Shown here: positions 46,670-57,057 of the stretch, piece after piece
How the letters are laid out: every line of letters starts with the position of its first letter
How positions within the stretch are numbered: position 1 is the stretch's first letter
NCBI GenBank assembly: GCA_947259285.1
Contig: CAMYMR010000001.1
Span: forward strand, 41,310-105,309
Source: an uncultured Woeseiaceae bacterium
Lineage (GTDB): Bacteria > Pseudomonadota > Gammaproteobacteria > Steroidobacterales > Woeseiaceae
Length of the DNA: 64,000 nucleotides
Direction: 5' to 3'
Made by a program: the position numbers and the translations under genes
The notes under the pieces: generated by a model
Database searches by the model: none
Seen by the model: the letters and a program-made list of their open reading frames with translations, nothing else
Told to the model about the DNA's origin: nothing

Positions 46670-47047
46670 ATGAGCAATCACGGCAGGCCGCTGTCACCCC
46701 ACATTTCAATCTACCGTTGGCCCATCACGATGGTTCTGTCGATTCTCCATCGCGCTACGGGTATAGCCATGTCAGTTGGGCTGATCGTATTCGTGGCCTG
46801 GCTGTTCGACGCCGCATCGGGACCTGAGTCCTATGCCGTCTTTCAGTCCGTGATGGGCTCGCTTACCGGCAAGCTGTTGTTAATCGCCTGGTCGTTCGCA
46901 TTCTTCTACCATCTCTCCAACGGAGTAAGACACCTGGTCTGGGATACGGGCCGAGGCATGGAAAAGGATGAGGCCAATCGGTCATCCTGGTTAGTCCTTG
47001 TTGGCACGCTCGTCTTGACGGCGGTATTCTGGTGGGCGGCAGCATGA
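46670..47047 (+). CDS. sdhC: Succinate dehydrogenase cytochrome b556 subunit
   Basis: RPLSPHISIYRWPITMVLSILHRATGIAMS; FFYHLSNGVRHLVWD. Confidence 0.96.
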   Translation: MSNHGRPLSPHISIYRWPITMVLSILHRATGIAMSVGLIVFVAWLFDAASGPESYAVFQSVMGSLTGKLLLIAWSFAFFYHLSNGVRHLVWDTGRGMEKDEANRSSWLVLVGTLVLTAVFWWAAA

Positions 47048-47424
47048 GCCTTCGGTCGCCGCTGGGTCGGGTGCTGGGCCTCGGTACCGCGAAAGACGGT
47101 ACGTCGCACTGGTGGGGCCAACGCGTCTCGGCGATCGCGCTGTTGTTCCTTGGTCTCTGGTTCGCCGTCAGCCTTGCGACAATGCCTGGCTTTAATTACG
47201 CCGAGGCGGTCACTTTCATCGGACGCCCCTTCAACAGTATTTTGCTGTTGCTGCTCTCTTTGTCGCTGGCCTACCACTCTTACCTCGGCTTGCAGGTGGT
47301 CATAGAGGACTATGTGCATGCACCGGGAATAAAGCTGATTGCGCTGGTCCTTTCTCGCTTCGCGCATGTGCTCCTCGCGGTGGCGGCTGTCTTCTCCGTA
47401 TTGAAAATCGGGCTCAACGCATGA
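47044..47424 (+). CDS. sdhD: Succinate dehydrogenase hydrophobic membrane anchor
   Basis: [57 protein letters not shown] 47044. Confidence 0.95.
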   Translation: MSLRSPLGRVLGLGTAKDGTSHWWGQRVSAIALLFLGLWFAVSLATMPGFNYAEAVTFIGRPFNSILLLLLSLSLAYHSYLGLQVVIEDYVHAPGIKLIALVLSRFAHVLLAVAAVFSVLKIGLNA

Positions 47425-49205
47425 GCGACTACGAATTTATCGATCACAGTTATGACATCGTCGTCATCGGTGCCGGTGGCGCCGGCCTGCGTGCGACGTT
47501 CGGCCTGGCACAGGCAGGTTTCGACACGGCCTGCATCAGCAAGGTGTTCCCGACGCGCAGTCATACGGTAGCGGCGCAGGGGGGAATCAGCGCCGCGCTG
47601 GGGAACATGGGCGAGGATGACTGGCGCTGGCATATGTACGATACGGTCAAGGGTTCCGACTGGCTCGGTGACCAGGACGCCATCGAGTACATGTGCAAGG
47701 AAGCCCCGGATGCGGTGATCGAGCTTGAGCACTACGGCGTGCCGTTCTCCAGAACCGAGGACGGCAAGATTTACCAGCGACCTTTCGGTGGCATGACGAC
47801 CCGCTTCGGTGAGGGAACCGCGCAGCGCACCTGTGCTGCGGCAGACCGGACCGGTCACGCGATGCTGCATGCGCTGTATCAGCAGTCACTCAAGCACAAC
47901 GCCGAGTTCTACATCGAATATTTCGCTGTTGACCTGATTATGGAAGACGGCGCGTGCCGCGGCGTCGTTGCGATCGACATGGCGACCGGCCGTCTGCATC
48001 GATTCCGCTCACACCAGGTCATCCTCGCGACCGGTGGTTACGGGCGCGCGTATTTTTCCTGCACCTCTGCGCATACCTGCACCGGTGACGGCACTGCCAT
48101 GGTGCTCCGCGCGAGACTTCCCGTACAGGATATGGAATTTGTACAGTTTCACCCGACCGGGATCTATGGCGCTGGCTGCCTGATTACCGAAGGCGTCAGA
48201 GGCGAGGGCGGATATCTGACAAACTCTGACGGCGAACGTTTTATGGAGCGCTACGCACCCAATGCCAAAGACCTCGCGTCGCGCGACGTTGTGAGCCGAT
48301 CAATGACGATCGAAATTCGCGAGGGACGCGGCGTCGGTGCCGAAAAAGACCACATCTTTCTGCATCTGGAACACCTCGGACCCGAGGTTATCGAAGAACG
48401 CTTGCCTGGCATTGCGGAGACCGCGCGCATATTTTCCGGCGTCGACGTGACCGAGCAGCCGATTCCCGTACTGCCCACCGTGCACTACAACATGGGCGGC
48501 ATCCCGGCCAATTTCAACGGCCAGGTAACGACATTGAAAAACGGCGATCCCGAATCCGTCGTGCCGGGCCTGATGGCCGTCGGTGAGGCCGCCTGCGTAT
48601 CGGTGCACGGTGCCAATCGTCTCGGCTCGAATTCGCTGCTCGATCTCGTCGTCTTCGGCCGGGCGGCCGCGCATTTCTGTGCAGACCATATGACGCCGGG
48701 CCAGCGCCACAAACCGCTCGGGCCCGACGCCGGCGAAGACAGCGTCGCGCGAATCGACAAGTTGCGTAATGCGAATGGCGAACGCCGTACATCAGAGATT
48801 CGCCTGGAAATGCAAAAGGTGATGCAGGGCCACGCAGCCGTCTTCCGCACCGGTGAAGTGCTCGACGAGGGGGTCGAGGCGCTGAGAAAGACCTTCGCCG
48901 CTTTTGATGACGTAGCGGTCAGCGACCGCTCGCTCGTGTGGAACACTGACCTGATCGAAACGATGGAGCTGGAGAATCTGCTGCTCAACGCCACCGCGAC
49001 TATCGAGTCCGCGGCAAACCGCCTCGAAAGCCGTGGGGCCCACGCCAGAGAGGATTATCCGGATCGTGACGATGAGAACTGGATGAAACATACTTTGGTC
49101 TGGGTCGGTGGCGCTGGCGAAGTCCGGTTTGACTATCGCCCCGTTCACGACCAGACGCTGACCGACGAGGTCGACTATGTCGAGCCCAAAGCCCGTGTCT
49201 ACTAG
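47421..49205 (+). CDS. sdhA: Succinate dehydrogenase flavoprotein subunit
   Basis: [51 protein letters not shown]. Confidence 0.98.
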   Translation: MSDYEFIDHSYDIVVIGAGGAGLRATFGLAQAGFDTACISKVFPTRSHTVAAQGGISAALGNMGEDDWRWHMYDTVKGSDWLGDQDAIEYMCKEAPDAVIELEHYGVPFSRTEDGKIYQRPFGGMTTRFGEGTAQRTCAAADRTGHAMLHALYQQSLKHNAEFYIEYFAVDLIMEDGACRGVVAIDMATGRLHRFRSHQVILATGGYGRAYFSCTSAHTCTGDGTAMVLRARLPVQDMEFVQFHPTGIYGAGCLITEGVRGEGGYLTNSDGERFMERYAPNAKDLASRDVVSRSMTIEIREGRGVGAEKDHIFLHLEHLGPEVIEERLPGIAETARIFSGVDVTEQPIPVLPTVHYNMGGIPANFNGQVTTLKNGDPESVVPGLMAVGEAACVSVHGANRLGSNSLLDLVVFGRAAAHFCADHMTPGQRHKPLGPDAGEDSVARIDKLRNANGERRTSEIRLEMQKVMQGHAAVFRTGEVLDEGVEALRKTFAAFDDVAVSDRSLVWNTDLIETMELENLLLNATATIESAANRLESRGAHAREDYPDRDDENWMKHTLVWVGGAGEVRFDYRPVHDQTLTDEVDYVEPKARVY

Positions 49206-49225
49206 CATCCGGGAGATGACCGAGA

Positions 49226-50008
49226 GTGGCTGAATTCAGACTCCCCAAGAATTCCAGAATCAAGAAAGGCAAGCACTTCGCCGTGGCGAACGGAGCCTCG
49301 AATGTGCGGCGTTTCGCCGTCTATCGCTACGACCCGAGTAGCGGCGAAAACCCGCGCCTGGACACCTACGAGGTGGATCTCGACAGCTGCGGCCCAATGG
49401 TGCTGGACGCGCTCATCAAGATTAAGAACGAGATTGACCCGACGTTGACGTTCCGCCGCTCGTGTCGCGAGGGAATCTGTGGTTCCTGTGCAATGAACAT
49501 TGATGGTGGTAACACACTGGCCTGCACACGCTCGATAGACAGTGTCAAAGGCGACGTCAAAATCTATCCGCTGCCGCACCTTCCCATCGTTAAAGACCTC
49601 GTGGGTGACCTCACCAATTTCTATGCCCAATATGCTTCGATCAAACCGTGGCTGCAGTCGCGCACGCCACCGCCCCCGGATCAGGAGCGCCTGCAGAGCA
49701 AGGAAGACCAGGAGCTGATCGATGAGCCGTCAGCATGCATACTGTGTGCTTGCTGCTCGACGAGTTGTCCGAGTTACTGGTGGAACAGTGACCGCTACCT
49801 CGGCCCGGCGGCGTTGCTGGCGGCCTACCGGTGGCTGGTCGACAGTCGCGACGATGCCACCGGGGAGCGCCTGGACGAACTTGAGGACCCGTTTCGACTG
49901 TATCGCTGCCATACGATCATGAACTGCACCCAGACCTGCCCGAAGGACCTGAATCCGGCGAAAGCAATCGCCGAGACCAAGAAAATGCTGGCGGAGCGAA
50001 AATACTAG
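49226..50008 (+). CDS. sdhB: Succinate dehydrogenase iron-sulfur subunit
   Basis: [47 protein letters not shown]. Confidence 0.98.
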   Translation: MAEFRLPKNSRIKKGKHFAVANGASNVRRFAVYRYDPSSGENPRLDTYEVDLDSCGPMVLDALIKIKNEIDPTLTFRRSCREGICGSCAMNIDGGNTLACTRSIDSVKGDVKIYPLPHLPIVKDLVGDLTNFYAQYASIKPWLQSRTPPPPDQERLQSKEDQELIDEPSACILCACCSTSCPSYWWNSDRYLGPAALLAAYRWLVDSRDDATGERLDELEDPFRLYRCHTIMNCTQTCPKDLNPAKAIAETKKMLAERKY

Positions 50009-50011
50009 GTT

Positions 50012-50076
50012 GTAGGAGCGCGCCCCAGCGCGCGACCTTCACGAACCATGAATCGCGCGCTGGGGCGCGCTCCTAC
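50012..50076. repeat. REPIN-like element (two inverted REP-like units)
   Basis: GTAGGAGCGCGCCCCAGCGCGCGA (50012-50035) and its exact reverse complement (50053-50076), 17-nt spacer; each unit has an internal GCGCGC-CCCA-GCGCGC palindrome and a GTAGGAGC head as in gammaproteobacterial REPs. Confidence 0.8.
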
Positions 50077-50088
50077 GAGACTGGACCG

Positions 50089-50331
50089 ATGAGCGAGGAA
50101 TCCAGGCTTCGCTGGCAGTGTCGACGGGGCATGCGCGAGCTCGATGAGCTGCTCCTGGCATACCTCGAGACACGCTACCCGCTGGCCGATGAAGCGGAAA
50201 AGGCGGCTTTCGAGGCCGTTTTGGCGCTTGCCGACCCTGAGATAAACGCTTACTTGTTGCAACGGCAGTCCCCAGCATCAGAGCCGATCGCACGTGTCAT
50301 CGAGCAAATACTTCGCCGACCTCCCCCCTGA
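50089..50331 (+). CDS. sdhE: FAD assembly factor SdhE (YgfY family)
   Basis: RLRWQCRRGMRELDELLLAYLETRYPLADEAEKAAFEAVLALADPEINAYL (RGMxE motif). Confidence 0.95.
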   Translation: MSEESRLRWQCRRGMRELDELLLAYLETRYPLADEAEKAAFEAVLALADPEINAYLLQRQSPASEPIARVIEQILRRPPP

Positions 50332-50734
50332 TGCCCGCTTGCGCCGACTGGTGCAGCTGTCCGGCATCTTCCTGGCTATGCTGGGAGCCCTCTTGGTATT
50401 GACTCTGCCGCTGCGCCCGATGGCCACAATACCCGGCGCGGGTGCCTGGCTGTCTTTCTGTGTCCGGGAGTTCATCCTGCTCAGGCGCGGATTCTTTTTG
50501 TGCCGTCGTATCCGGATCATGGCGGACGGCGGGCTCCGGGTGCTCGGTCCTGACGGTAGCTGGCGCGCAGCACGGCTCGCGACCGGCACTGTTGTGCTGC
50601 GCCGATACGCGTGGATTCGCTGTCGGACCGAAGCGGGCCGGTACTGCGCGGAGCTCGTGCAGGGTAACTGCCGTCAGAGCCATGATTGGCGCCGTCTGCA
50701 GGTTATCTGGCGCCACATTGGAGGGGCCCTGTGA
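50294..50734 (+). CDS. YgfX/CptA-like membrane protein
   Basis: Two short TM segments, overlaps sdhE, ygfX position; divergent sequence, GTG start. Confidence 0.65.
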   Translation: MSSSKYFADLPPDARLRRLVQLSGIFLAMLGALLVLTLPLRPMATIPGAGAWLSFCVREFILLRRGFFLCRRIRIMADGGLRVLGPDGSWRAARLATGTVVLRRYAWIRCRTEAGRYCAELVQGNCRQSHDWRRLQVIWRHIGGAL

Positions 50735-50829
50735 AGCTGCTAACATGACAATAAGGTCAGGAAAAATAACGAACAATTCGGGGACGAGGTGCAATCTGCC
50801 GGCCGTAAATCGAACGGTGTCACAGAACG

Positions 50830-50925
50830 ATGATGAATAAGGCAGATATCCGAGAACTTATCGATCTCCCGCCGGTCTATCCCGGAGTCGATCGGCTGTA
50901 TTGCCATCAGAGCGGGTGCGTCTGA
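50830..50925 (+). CDS. Candidate 31-aa upstream ORF abutting rpoE
   Basis: Own translation MMNKADIRELIDLPPVYPGVDRLYCHQSGCV*; its TGA is immediately followed by the rpoE ATG at 50926. Confidence 0.4.
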   Translation: MMNKADIRELIDLPPVYPGVDRLYCHQSGCV

Positions 50926-51501
50926 ATGTCCAGTCAGTCGTCGGACAAGAAACTGGTCAAACGCGTCCAGCGGGGTGACAAAGGCGCGTTTGACCTGCTG
51001 GTCCTCAAATACCAGCACAAGATAGTGAATCTGGTCATGCGATACGTACGAGATCCGGAACTGGCGTTGGACATTACGCAGGAAGCATTCATCAAAGCCT
51101 ATCGCGCGCTGCCGCGGTTCCGCGGCGACAGCGCCTTTTACACCTGGATGTATCGAATTGCGGTGAACACGGCGAAGAACCATCTGGCAGCGCAGCGCCG
51201 GCGGCCGATGAACGTCGAACTGGATTTCCAGGATCCGGATCAGTATGACCTGCACGCGCAGCTCAAGGAAACGGATACGCCTGAGGCGATTTCGTTGAGT
51301 CATGAACTTAAGGAAACCGTTGAGAATGCCATCGCCGCGCTGCCGGAGGATCTCAGGACGGCGATTATTCTCAGAGAGCTGGAAGGTATGAGCTACGAGG
51401 AAATAGCGCAGACCATGGAGTGTCCGGTTGGCACTGTCAGGTCAAGGATTTTTAGAGCACGCGATGCGATCAGTAAGAAGATCGGATCGCTTACACGATA
51501 A
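50926..51501 (+). CDS. rpoE: RNA polymerase sigma factor RpoE (sigma-E/AlgU)
   Basis: KLVKRVQRGDKGAFDLLVLKYQHKIVNLVMRYVRDPELALDITQEAFIKAYRALPRFRGDSAFYTWMYRIAVNTAKNHL. Confidence 0.97.
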   Translation: MSSQSSDKKLVKRVQRGDKGAFDLLVLKYQHKIVNLVMRYVRDPELALDITQEAFIKAYRALPRFRGDSAFYTWMYRIAVNTAKNHLAAQRRRPMNVELDFQDPDQYDLHAQLKETDTPEAISLSHELKETVENAIAALPEDLRTAIILRELEGMSYEEIAQTMECPVGTVRSRIFRARDAISKKIGSLTR

Positions 51502-51531
51502 AGAAGGCCGAAAGGCCCATGCGAGTGAACT

Positions 51532-52125
51532 ATGAATGACGCAATTCAAATGCAAATCTCGGCGTTTGTGGACGGAGAGCTTCCCGATAACGAAGCTGAC
51601 CTGCTGCTACGGCGAATGAGCCAGGACGCTGACCTCAGGCAAAAGGTCGCGGAGTACCTGGCGATCGGAAGGGCGCTGCGGGGCGAAACCTCCGTGCCTG
51701 GGGTTCATCGTATCCACGAGAGAGTTTCGGCTGCCATCGATGACAAGCCGTTGGATGAGGTTAGCGCAACATCGGGATCACAGCCGGCGAGGGCGATTCG
51801 ACCGCTGGCGGGTGCAGCGATTGCGGCATCGGTCGCGCTGCTCGCTGTTTTCGGACTGCAGCAGACAGTCACTGTGGACGATTCCAGCACCAACGACGGT
51901 TCGGTTGCGGACGCAGAACCCGGCTATACCGTGCCGCAGCAGCTTGATGATCAGCTGCGCCAGTACTACCTGAGCCACGGCGCGACCGCGACGGAATTCG
52001 GTGCCAACGGAATCAACTCGCGTTTTGTTTCACTGCGATTGAGTGAAGAGGTAATCGCCGAATCGGCGGACGCCGAGGACGCAGCGGCCAACGACCGCAA
52101 CGAACAATCGGCGACGCAACCTTGA
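51532..52125 (+). CDS. rseA: Anti-sigma-E factor RseA/MucA-like
   Basis: ISAFVDGELPDNEADLLLRRMSQDADLRQKVAEYLAIGRALRGE; single TM; follows rpoE. Confidence 0.9.
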   Translation: MNDAIQMQISAFVDGELPDNEADLLLRRMSQDADLRQKVAEYLAIGRALRGETSVPGVHRIHERVSAAIDDKPLDEVSATSGSQPARAIRPLAGAAIAASVALLAVFGLQQTVTVDDSSTNDGSVADAEPGYTVPQQLDDQLRQYYLSHGATATEFGANGINSRFVSLRLSEEVIAESADAEDAAANDRNEQSATQP

Positions 52126-53096
52126 TGCGACCTCGGCGAAAACAATCGTTTGCCGGCTTGACGCTGTTGGTCGGGTTACTCGCGGCGTTCGGCACGACGC
52201 TGGGAGACTCGAGAGAGCCGAATGACTGGCTCGATCGAATGACCGATGCGGTGAAAAAGACGAGCTACGAGGGCACTGTCATTCGGATTCGTGATGGGGA
52301 GGCCGAGGCGCTGAAGGTAGCGCATACGTTTGCCGACGGGGTCATTCGCGAAAAGATTGTTGCCCAGGAAGGGAACGGTCTGGAGATCATTCGCGACGGC
52401 AACAAGGTGCATTGCATCCTGCCGGATCGTAAGTCAGTTCTGGTTGAGGAATGGGACGATCAGTCGACATTGTTCTCGACGTTGCCGTCGAGCAACATTC
52501 GCTTTGGCAGCGAGTACGACGTATCGATTGTCCGAGAGGACCGCGTGGCAGCGCGTCAGACGAAGCTGCTGGCGATTCGCCCGCACGACGCCTATCGCTA
52601 CGGTTATCGCATCTGGCTCGATATCGAGACGGGATTTCCGCTGCAGACTCAGCTGATCGACACGGACGGCTCGGCAATCGAACAGATCAAGTTCGCCGAA
52701 ATCGCTTTGAACAAGGAGATTCGAGCCAGCGCGCTGGCGCCGTCGTATAGCACTGATACCTTCAGCTGGGTCAATCAGTCCAATCCGCACGTGACTCGCT
52801 CCATCGATACGGAGTGGTTTAGCGAGGATTTGCCGCAGGGTTTTCGAGCGATATCGACCCACGAGGAACGGATGGCCGACGGCGAGAAGTATGTAACCCA
52901 TATTCTCTACAGTGATGGCCTGGCGAACGTGTCCGTTTTCGTCGCAGAGCTTGACGATGGCGATTCCCTGGGCAAGTCAAATGTTGCCGGCTCGAACGCT
53001 TACAGTACCGTCGTCGGCGATCATCACGTAACCGCCGTTGGCAAGGTCCCGACGATCACCGTTGAGCAAATAGCCACGACCATGCGTCACCCCTGA
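52122..53096 (+). CDS. rseB: Sigma-E regulatory protein RseB/MucB
   Basis: DWLDRMTDAVKKTSYEGTVIRIRDGEAEALKVAHTFADGVIREKIVAQEGNGLEIIRDGNKVHCILPD. Confidence 0.93.
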   Translation: MMRPRRKQSFAGLTLLVGLLAAFGTTLGDSREPNDWLDRMTDAVKKTSYEGTVIRIRDGEAEALKVAHTFADGVIREKIVAQEGNGLEIIRDGNKVHCILPDRKSVLVEEWDDQSTLFSTLPSSNIRFGSEYDVSIVREDRVAARQTKLLAIRPHDAYRYGYRIWLDIETGFPLQTQLIDTDGSAIEQIKFAEIALNKEIRASALAPSYSTDTFSWVNQSNPHVTRSIDTEWFSEDLPQGFRAISTHEERMADGEKYVTHILYSDGLANVSVFVAELDDGDSLGKSNVAGSNAYSTVVGDHHVTAVGKVPTITVEQIATTMRHP

Positions 53097-53152
53097 TAGA
53101 TCGATCTCCTCGCCGATCGCGGCGGCTGTTGCTACTACTGTAAACTTCGCCT

Positions 53153-53620
53153 ATGGAAAACCCACGCGGCCGCATTATCGCCGTCAAGCACTCAGATCCC
53201 ACTGTCCACGCGCTCGTTGAAGTCGATGCAACTGTTCAATGCAAGCGCTGTGCGGAGGGCAAAGGCTGCGGGGCAGGAGTCTTCGGGACAAGCCCTGCAA
53301 CGCGTCGCGTCGAAGCGCTTATTCGTGAGGATATATCTGTTGGCGAGGGAGACGAGGTGCGTATCGCACTCGAACCGAGGAATCTGCTGAGGGCCTCCCT
53401 GCTCGTCTACGGCCTGCCGCTAGCCTTCGCTGTTATCGCGGCCGCGCTTGCCTATGTTACAGGCTTAGGCGATCTGAGCGCCGCTTTGGCTGCGCTGGCG
53501 GGCGTTGCCGGAGGCCTTCTCGTTGCCCGCTCGCAGATACGAAAGTCGGGCTGCCTGCGCGAGTTCACGCCGACCGTCGTTGAACGCATTCCTGTCCAGC
53601 AACGATCTTTGGGGGCCTGA
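53153..53620 (+). CDS. rseC: RseC/MucC-like positive regulator of sigma-E
   Basis: ATVQCKRCAEGKGCGAGVFG Cys-rich motif, two TMs; follows rseB. Confidence 0.88.
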   Translation: MENPRGRIIAVKHSDPTVHALVEVDATVQCKRCAEGKGCGAGVFGTSPATRRVEALIREDISVGEGDEVRIALEPRNLLRASLLVYGLPLAFAVIAAALAYVTGLGDLSAALAALAGVAGGLLVARSQIRKSGCLREFTPTVVERIPVQQRSLGA

Positions 53621-53869
53621 TTGTCTGGGCTGCGAGTTTACAGCCGGCAGGGCTGCCACCTTTGCGAGCTGCTGATCGAGGAGCTTTTGCCGCAGGTTCG
53701 TGGACGTCTGCCCGTCGAGGTTTGTGATATCGATTCGCGGGCGGATTGGCAGGCCGAATACGGTATTCGTGTCCCGGTTGTGGAGTTCGAGGACAGGCAG
53801 ATTTCAGAGTATCCGCTGGATCGCGACGCCATTTCGGAGCTGCTCGCGTCGCTGCCGGGCGTGGCTTGA
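53621..53869 (+). CDS. Glutaredoxin family (DUF836-like) protein
   Basis: LRVYSRQGCHLCELLIEELLPQVRGRLPVEVCDIDSRADWQAEYGIRVPVVEF (CxxC thioredoxin-like). Confidence 0.85.
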   Translation: MSGLRVYSRQGCHLCELLIEELLPQVRGRLPVEVCDIDSRADWQAEYGIRVPVVEFEDRQISEYPLDRDAISELLASLPGVA

Positions 53870-53960
53870 AAATGATGCGTAGCAAACTGGCCGAAGCCCG
53901 GTATACTTCGCCGCTGAGTCGGCGCGCGGGCGTGCCGCTTATGCCCGGTTTCCGAGTCTC

Positions 53961-55751
53961 ATGAAGCAAATTCGCAACTTTTCAATCATTGCCCATATTG
54001 ATCACGGCAAGTCGACGCTGGCCGATCGTTTCATCCAGCTGTGCGGCGGTCTGGCAGAGCGTGAGATGGAAGCGCAGGTGCTCGACACCATGGACCTGGA
54101 GCGTGAGCGAGGTATTACGATCAAGGCGCAGAGCGTCTCGCTGCCCTTTGTGGCCGAGGACGGTAACGAGTATCAGCTGAATTTTATCGACACACCGGGC
54201 CACGTCGATTTTTCCTACGAGGTCTCACGCTCGCTTGCAGCGTGTGAGGGCGCGCTGCTGGTTGTCGACGCCGCGCAGGGCGTCGAAGCGCAGAGCGTCG
54301 CAAACTGCATGACGGCGATTGATCAGGGCCTCGAAGTACTGCCGGTTCTCAACAAGGTCGATTTACCCGCCGCCGACCCGGACAAGGTTGTTGCAGAAAT
54401 CGAGGACATCATCGGCATTGATGCCCAGGATGCGCTGCGAGTCAGCGCCAAGACGGGCGCCGGCGTGTCCGAACTTCTGAACGAGATCGTCGCACGCATA
54501 CCGCCGCCGCACGGCGATTCGGAAGAGCCCTTGCAGGCATTGATAATTGATTCCTGGTTCGACAATTACGTCGGCGTCGTCTCGCTGGTCCGGGTTATGA
54601 ACGGCAGCCTCGCCAAGGGAGACAAGATCACCGTCATGTCCACAGGCACTTCCTACTCGGCGGATCGAGTCGGCGTGTTCACACCGAAAATGCTGGATCG
54701 CAAGGAACTCGGGACCGGCGAGGTCGGTTACGTCATCGCCGGCATAAAGGACATATACGGCGCCCCGGTGGGTGACACATTGACGGCGACGCGCAGACCG
54801 TGCGAGACGCCGCTGCCCGGATTCATGCAGGTACAGCCGCGGGTGTTCGCCGGCCTGTTTCCCATCAGCTCGGAAGATTACGAGGCGTTTCGCGAAGCGT
54901 TGCAGAAGCTGCGGCTCAACGATGCCGCATTGCACTTCGAGCCGGAAACGTCGGCTGCTCTCGGCTTCGGGTTTCGCTGTGGGTTTCTCGGCATGTTACA
55001 CATGGAAATCGTGCAGCAGCGTCTGGAGCGTGAATACGATCTCGAGTTGATTACCACCGCGCCGACGGTTGTTTTCGAAGTTGTCACAGCGAGTGGCGAG
55101 ACGCTGGAGGTCGATAATCCGGCGAAACTGCCGCCTGCCAACGAGATAGAAGAACTGCGAGAACCGATAATCATCGCGAACATTCTCGTTCCGGAAAAGT
55201 TTGTAGGGGCCGTCATTAAACTTTGCATCGACAAACGCGGTGTTCAGAAACACATGCGCTATCTCGGCGGACAGGTTTCTCTGGAATATGAGATGCCGCT
55301 GTCCGAGGTCGTGCTGGACTTCTTTGATCGGCTAAAGTCCGTCAGCCGCGGCTTTGCCTCATTCGATTACCATTTTGAACGGTTTGAGCCAGCGCAGCTC
55401 GTGCGCCTCGATCTCCTGATTAACCGAGAGCGTGTAGACGCGCTTTCCGTTATCGTGCACCGCGACAACGTCAAGCATCGAGGCCGCGAACTGGTCGAGA
55501 AAATGCGAGAATTGATTCCACGACAGATGTTTGACGTGGCCATTCAAGCCGCAATAGGCAGTCAGGTCATCGCGCGCAGCACGGTGAAAGCGTTACGCAA
55601 GAACGTGACCGCAAAATGCTACGGTGGCGACGTTTCCCGCAAGCGTAAGTTGCTGGAAAAGCAAAAGGCGGGCAAAAAGCGAATGAAGCAGGTGGGTTCT
55701 GTCGAGATTCCTCAGGAGGCCTTTCTGGCCGTCCTGCGAGTTGAAAAGTGA
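53961..55751 (+). CDS. lepA: Elongation factor 4 (LepA)
   Basis: [28 protein letters not shown]...[18 protein letters not shown]. Confidence 0.98.
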   Translation: MKQIRNFSIIAHIDHGKSTLADRFIQLCGGLAEREMEAQVLDTMDLERERGITIKAQSVSLPFVAEDGNEYQLNFIDTPGHVDFSYEVSRSLAACEGALLVVDAAQGVEAQSVANCMTAIDQGLEVLPVLNKVDLPAADPDKVVAEIEDIIGIDAQDALRVSAKTGAGVSELLNEIVARIPPPHGDSEEPLQALIIDSWFDNYVGVVSLVRVMNGSLAKGDKITVMSTGTSYSADRVGVFTPKMLDRKELGTGEVGYVIAGIKDIYGAPVGDTLTATRRPCETPLPGFMQVQPRVFAGLFPISSEDYEAFREALQKLRLNDAALHFEPETSAALGFGFRCGFLGMLHMEIVQQRLEREYDLELITTAPTVVFEVVTASGETLEVDNPAKLPPANEIEELREPIIIANILVPEKFVGAVIKLCIDKRGVQKHMRYLGGQVSLEYEMPLSEVVLDFFDRLKSVSRGFASFDYHFERFEPAQLVRLDLLINRERVDALSVIVHRDNVKHRGRELVEKMRELIPRQMFDVAIQAAIGSQVIARSTVKALRKNVTAKCYGGDVSRKRKLLEKQKAGKKRMKQVGSVEIPQEAFLAVLRVEK

Positions 55752-56519
55752 GTGGACGTTTTGATTGTTAATCTTGCGCTGATTCTTACCGCACTGACCT
55801 TGTTTTCTGGTGTCGTTATCGTGCTCGACAAAATCTTCTGGAAAACGGGGGAGGCCGATGATCGCCAGCCGCCCGGGCCGCTGCAGACCCTGGTTGAGTA
55901 TGCGCGCTCGTTTTTTCCGGTTCTCGTTATTGTCCTGGTTATTCGATCGTTTATCTTCGAGCCGTTCAGGATCCCGTCAGGCTCTATGATGCCGACTCTG
56001 CTGGAGGGCGATTTCATCTTCGTCCAGAAATTTGCCTATGGATTGCGCCTTCCGGTCACGGAGACAAAAATCGTAGAAACAGGCAGCCCGGAGCGTGGTG
56101 ACGTCGTCGTGTTTCGCCTGCCGTCGGACCCGAGCATCAACTACATCAAGCGGGTTATCGGCCTGCCGGGAGATGAGATCGTCTATCAAAGACAGCGGCT
56201 CATCATCAACGGAGAGACAGTGAGTCTGGATCGTGGGCCCGACGCGTCTTCCGAGGCGCCAGTTTTTGTCGAGGATCTCGACGGCCGCTTGCATGACATC
56301 CTGGTCACCAACCCGCAGTTCTCTACACGCGACGGTACGTACCGCGTTCCGGAGGGCCACTATTTTGTCATGGGTGATAATCGTGACCGCAGCAGGGACA
56401 GTCGGTTTATTGGCGCAATTCCGGAAAAGTACCTCGTTGGCGAGGCGGTTCGCATCTGGATGCATTTCGTACCGTGGAGCCTGCCGGATTGGCGACGAAT
56501 CGGGATGAAAATTCAATAA
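55752..56519 (+). CDS. lepB: Signal peptidase I
   Basis: PFRIPSGSMMPTLLEGDFIFVQKF; GDVVVFRLPSDPSINYIKRVIGLPGDEI; GHYFVMGDNRDRSRDSR. Confidence 0.97.
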   Translation: MDVLIVNLALILTALTLFSGVVIVLDKIFWKTGEADDRQPPGPLQTLVEYARSFFPVLVIVLVIRSFIFEPFRIPSGSMMPTLLEGDFIFVQKFAYGLRLPVTETKIVETGSPERGDVVVFRLPSDPSINYIKRVIGLPGDEIVYQRQRLIINGETVSLDRGPDASSEAPVFVEDLDGRLHDILVTNPQFSTRDGTYRVPEGHYFVMGDNRDRSRDSRFIGAIPEKYLVGEAVRIWMHFVPWSLPDWRRIGMKIQ

Positions 56520-56611
56520 TGTGGTACCAGTCACTGATTTTGCCGATAATATGGCGCTAGGCTGGAACGTAGTTGCTGCGCGCTCAATCAGATTTGAACG
56601 GAGAAATCGGA

Positions 56612-57007
56612 ATGTCAATTAAGTCGCTGGAAAAATACCGTTCCAGGCATCGGCAGACGGGTATGACGACCCTGGGCGTGGTCATACTGGTTGCATTTGT
56701 CGGACTGTTCGCATTTGCGGGGATTCGCCTGACTCCGGTATATCTGAACTATATGAAAGTCGCCAGCGTCATTTCGGGCGTCCATGAGGAGTTCGATGGG
56801 CAAGGCCCGACGAAGGCCACCATTCGCAAGTCGATTGCGCGGCGCTTTGGTATCGAAAGCGTCAGCGTTATCAAGGCGAAGGATGTCGATATCAAGACGG
56901 TTGAAGGTGGCTTTGAGGTGTCGGCTACGTATTCGCACAAAGCTGATTTTATCGGCAACGTTTCTTTCCTCGTCGATTTCGACGAAAGGGCCGTCATCCG
57001 CAAATAG
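56612..57007 (+). CDS. DUF4845 domain-containing protein
   Basis: RQTGMTTLGVVILVAFVGLFAFAGIRLTPVYLNYMKVASVISGV; between lepB and rnc. Start may be 56573 or 56612. Confidence 0.85.
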   Translation: MSIKSLEKYRSRHRQTGMTTLGVVILVAFVGLFAFAGIRLTPVYLNYMKVASVISGVHEEFDGQGPTKATIRKSIARRFGIESVSVIKAKDVDIKTVEGGFEVSATYSHKADFIGNVSFLVDFDERAVIRK

Positions 57008-57057
57008 CACAAAACTCGGTCGGCGAGATTTCTCGACCGGCCACAAGAGCGAAGACA

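Noticed and set aside
50770-50815. Possible sigma-E autoregulatory promoter (GAACAAT ... TCTG) upstream of rpoE
   Set aside because: Weak match to the GGAACTT/TCnnA consensus and non-ideal spacing; not reported as a feature.
50740-51303. 187-aa minus-strand ORF over rpoE
   Set aside because: Antisense shadow of rpoE.
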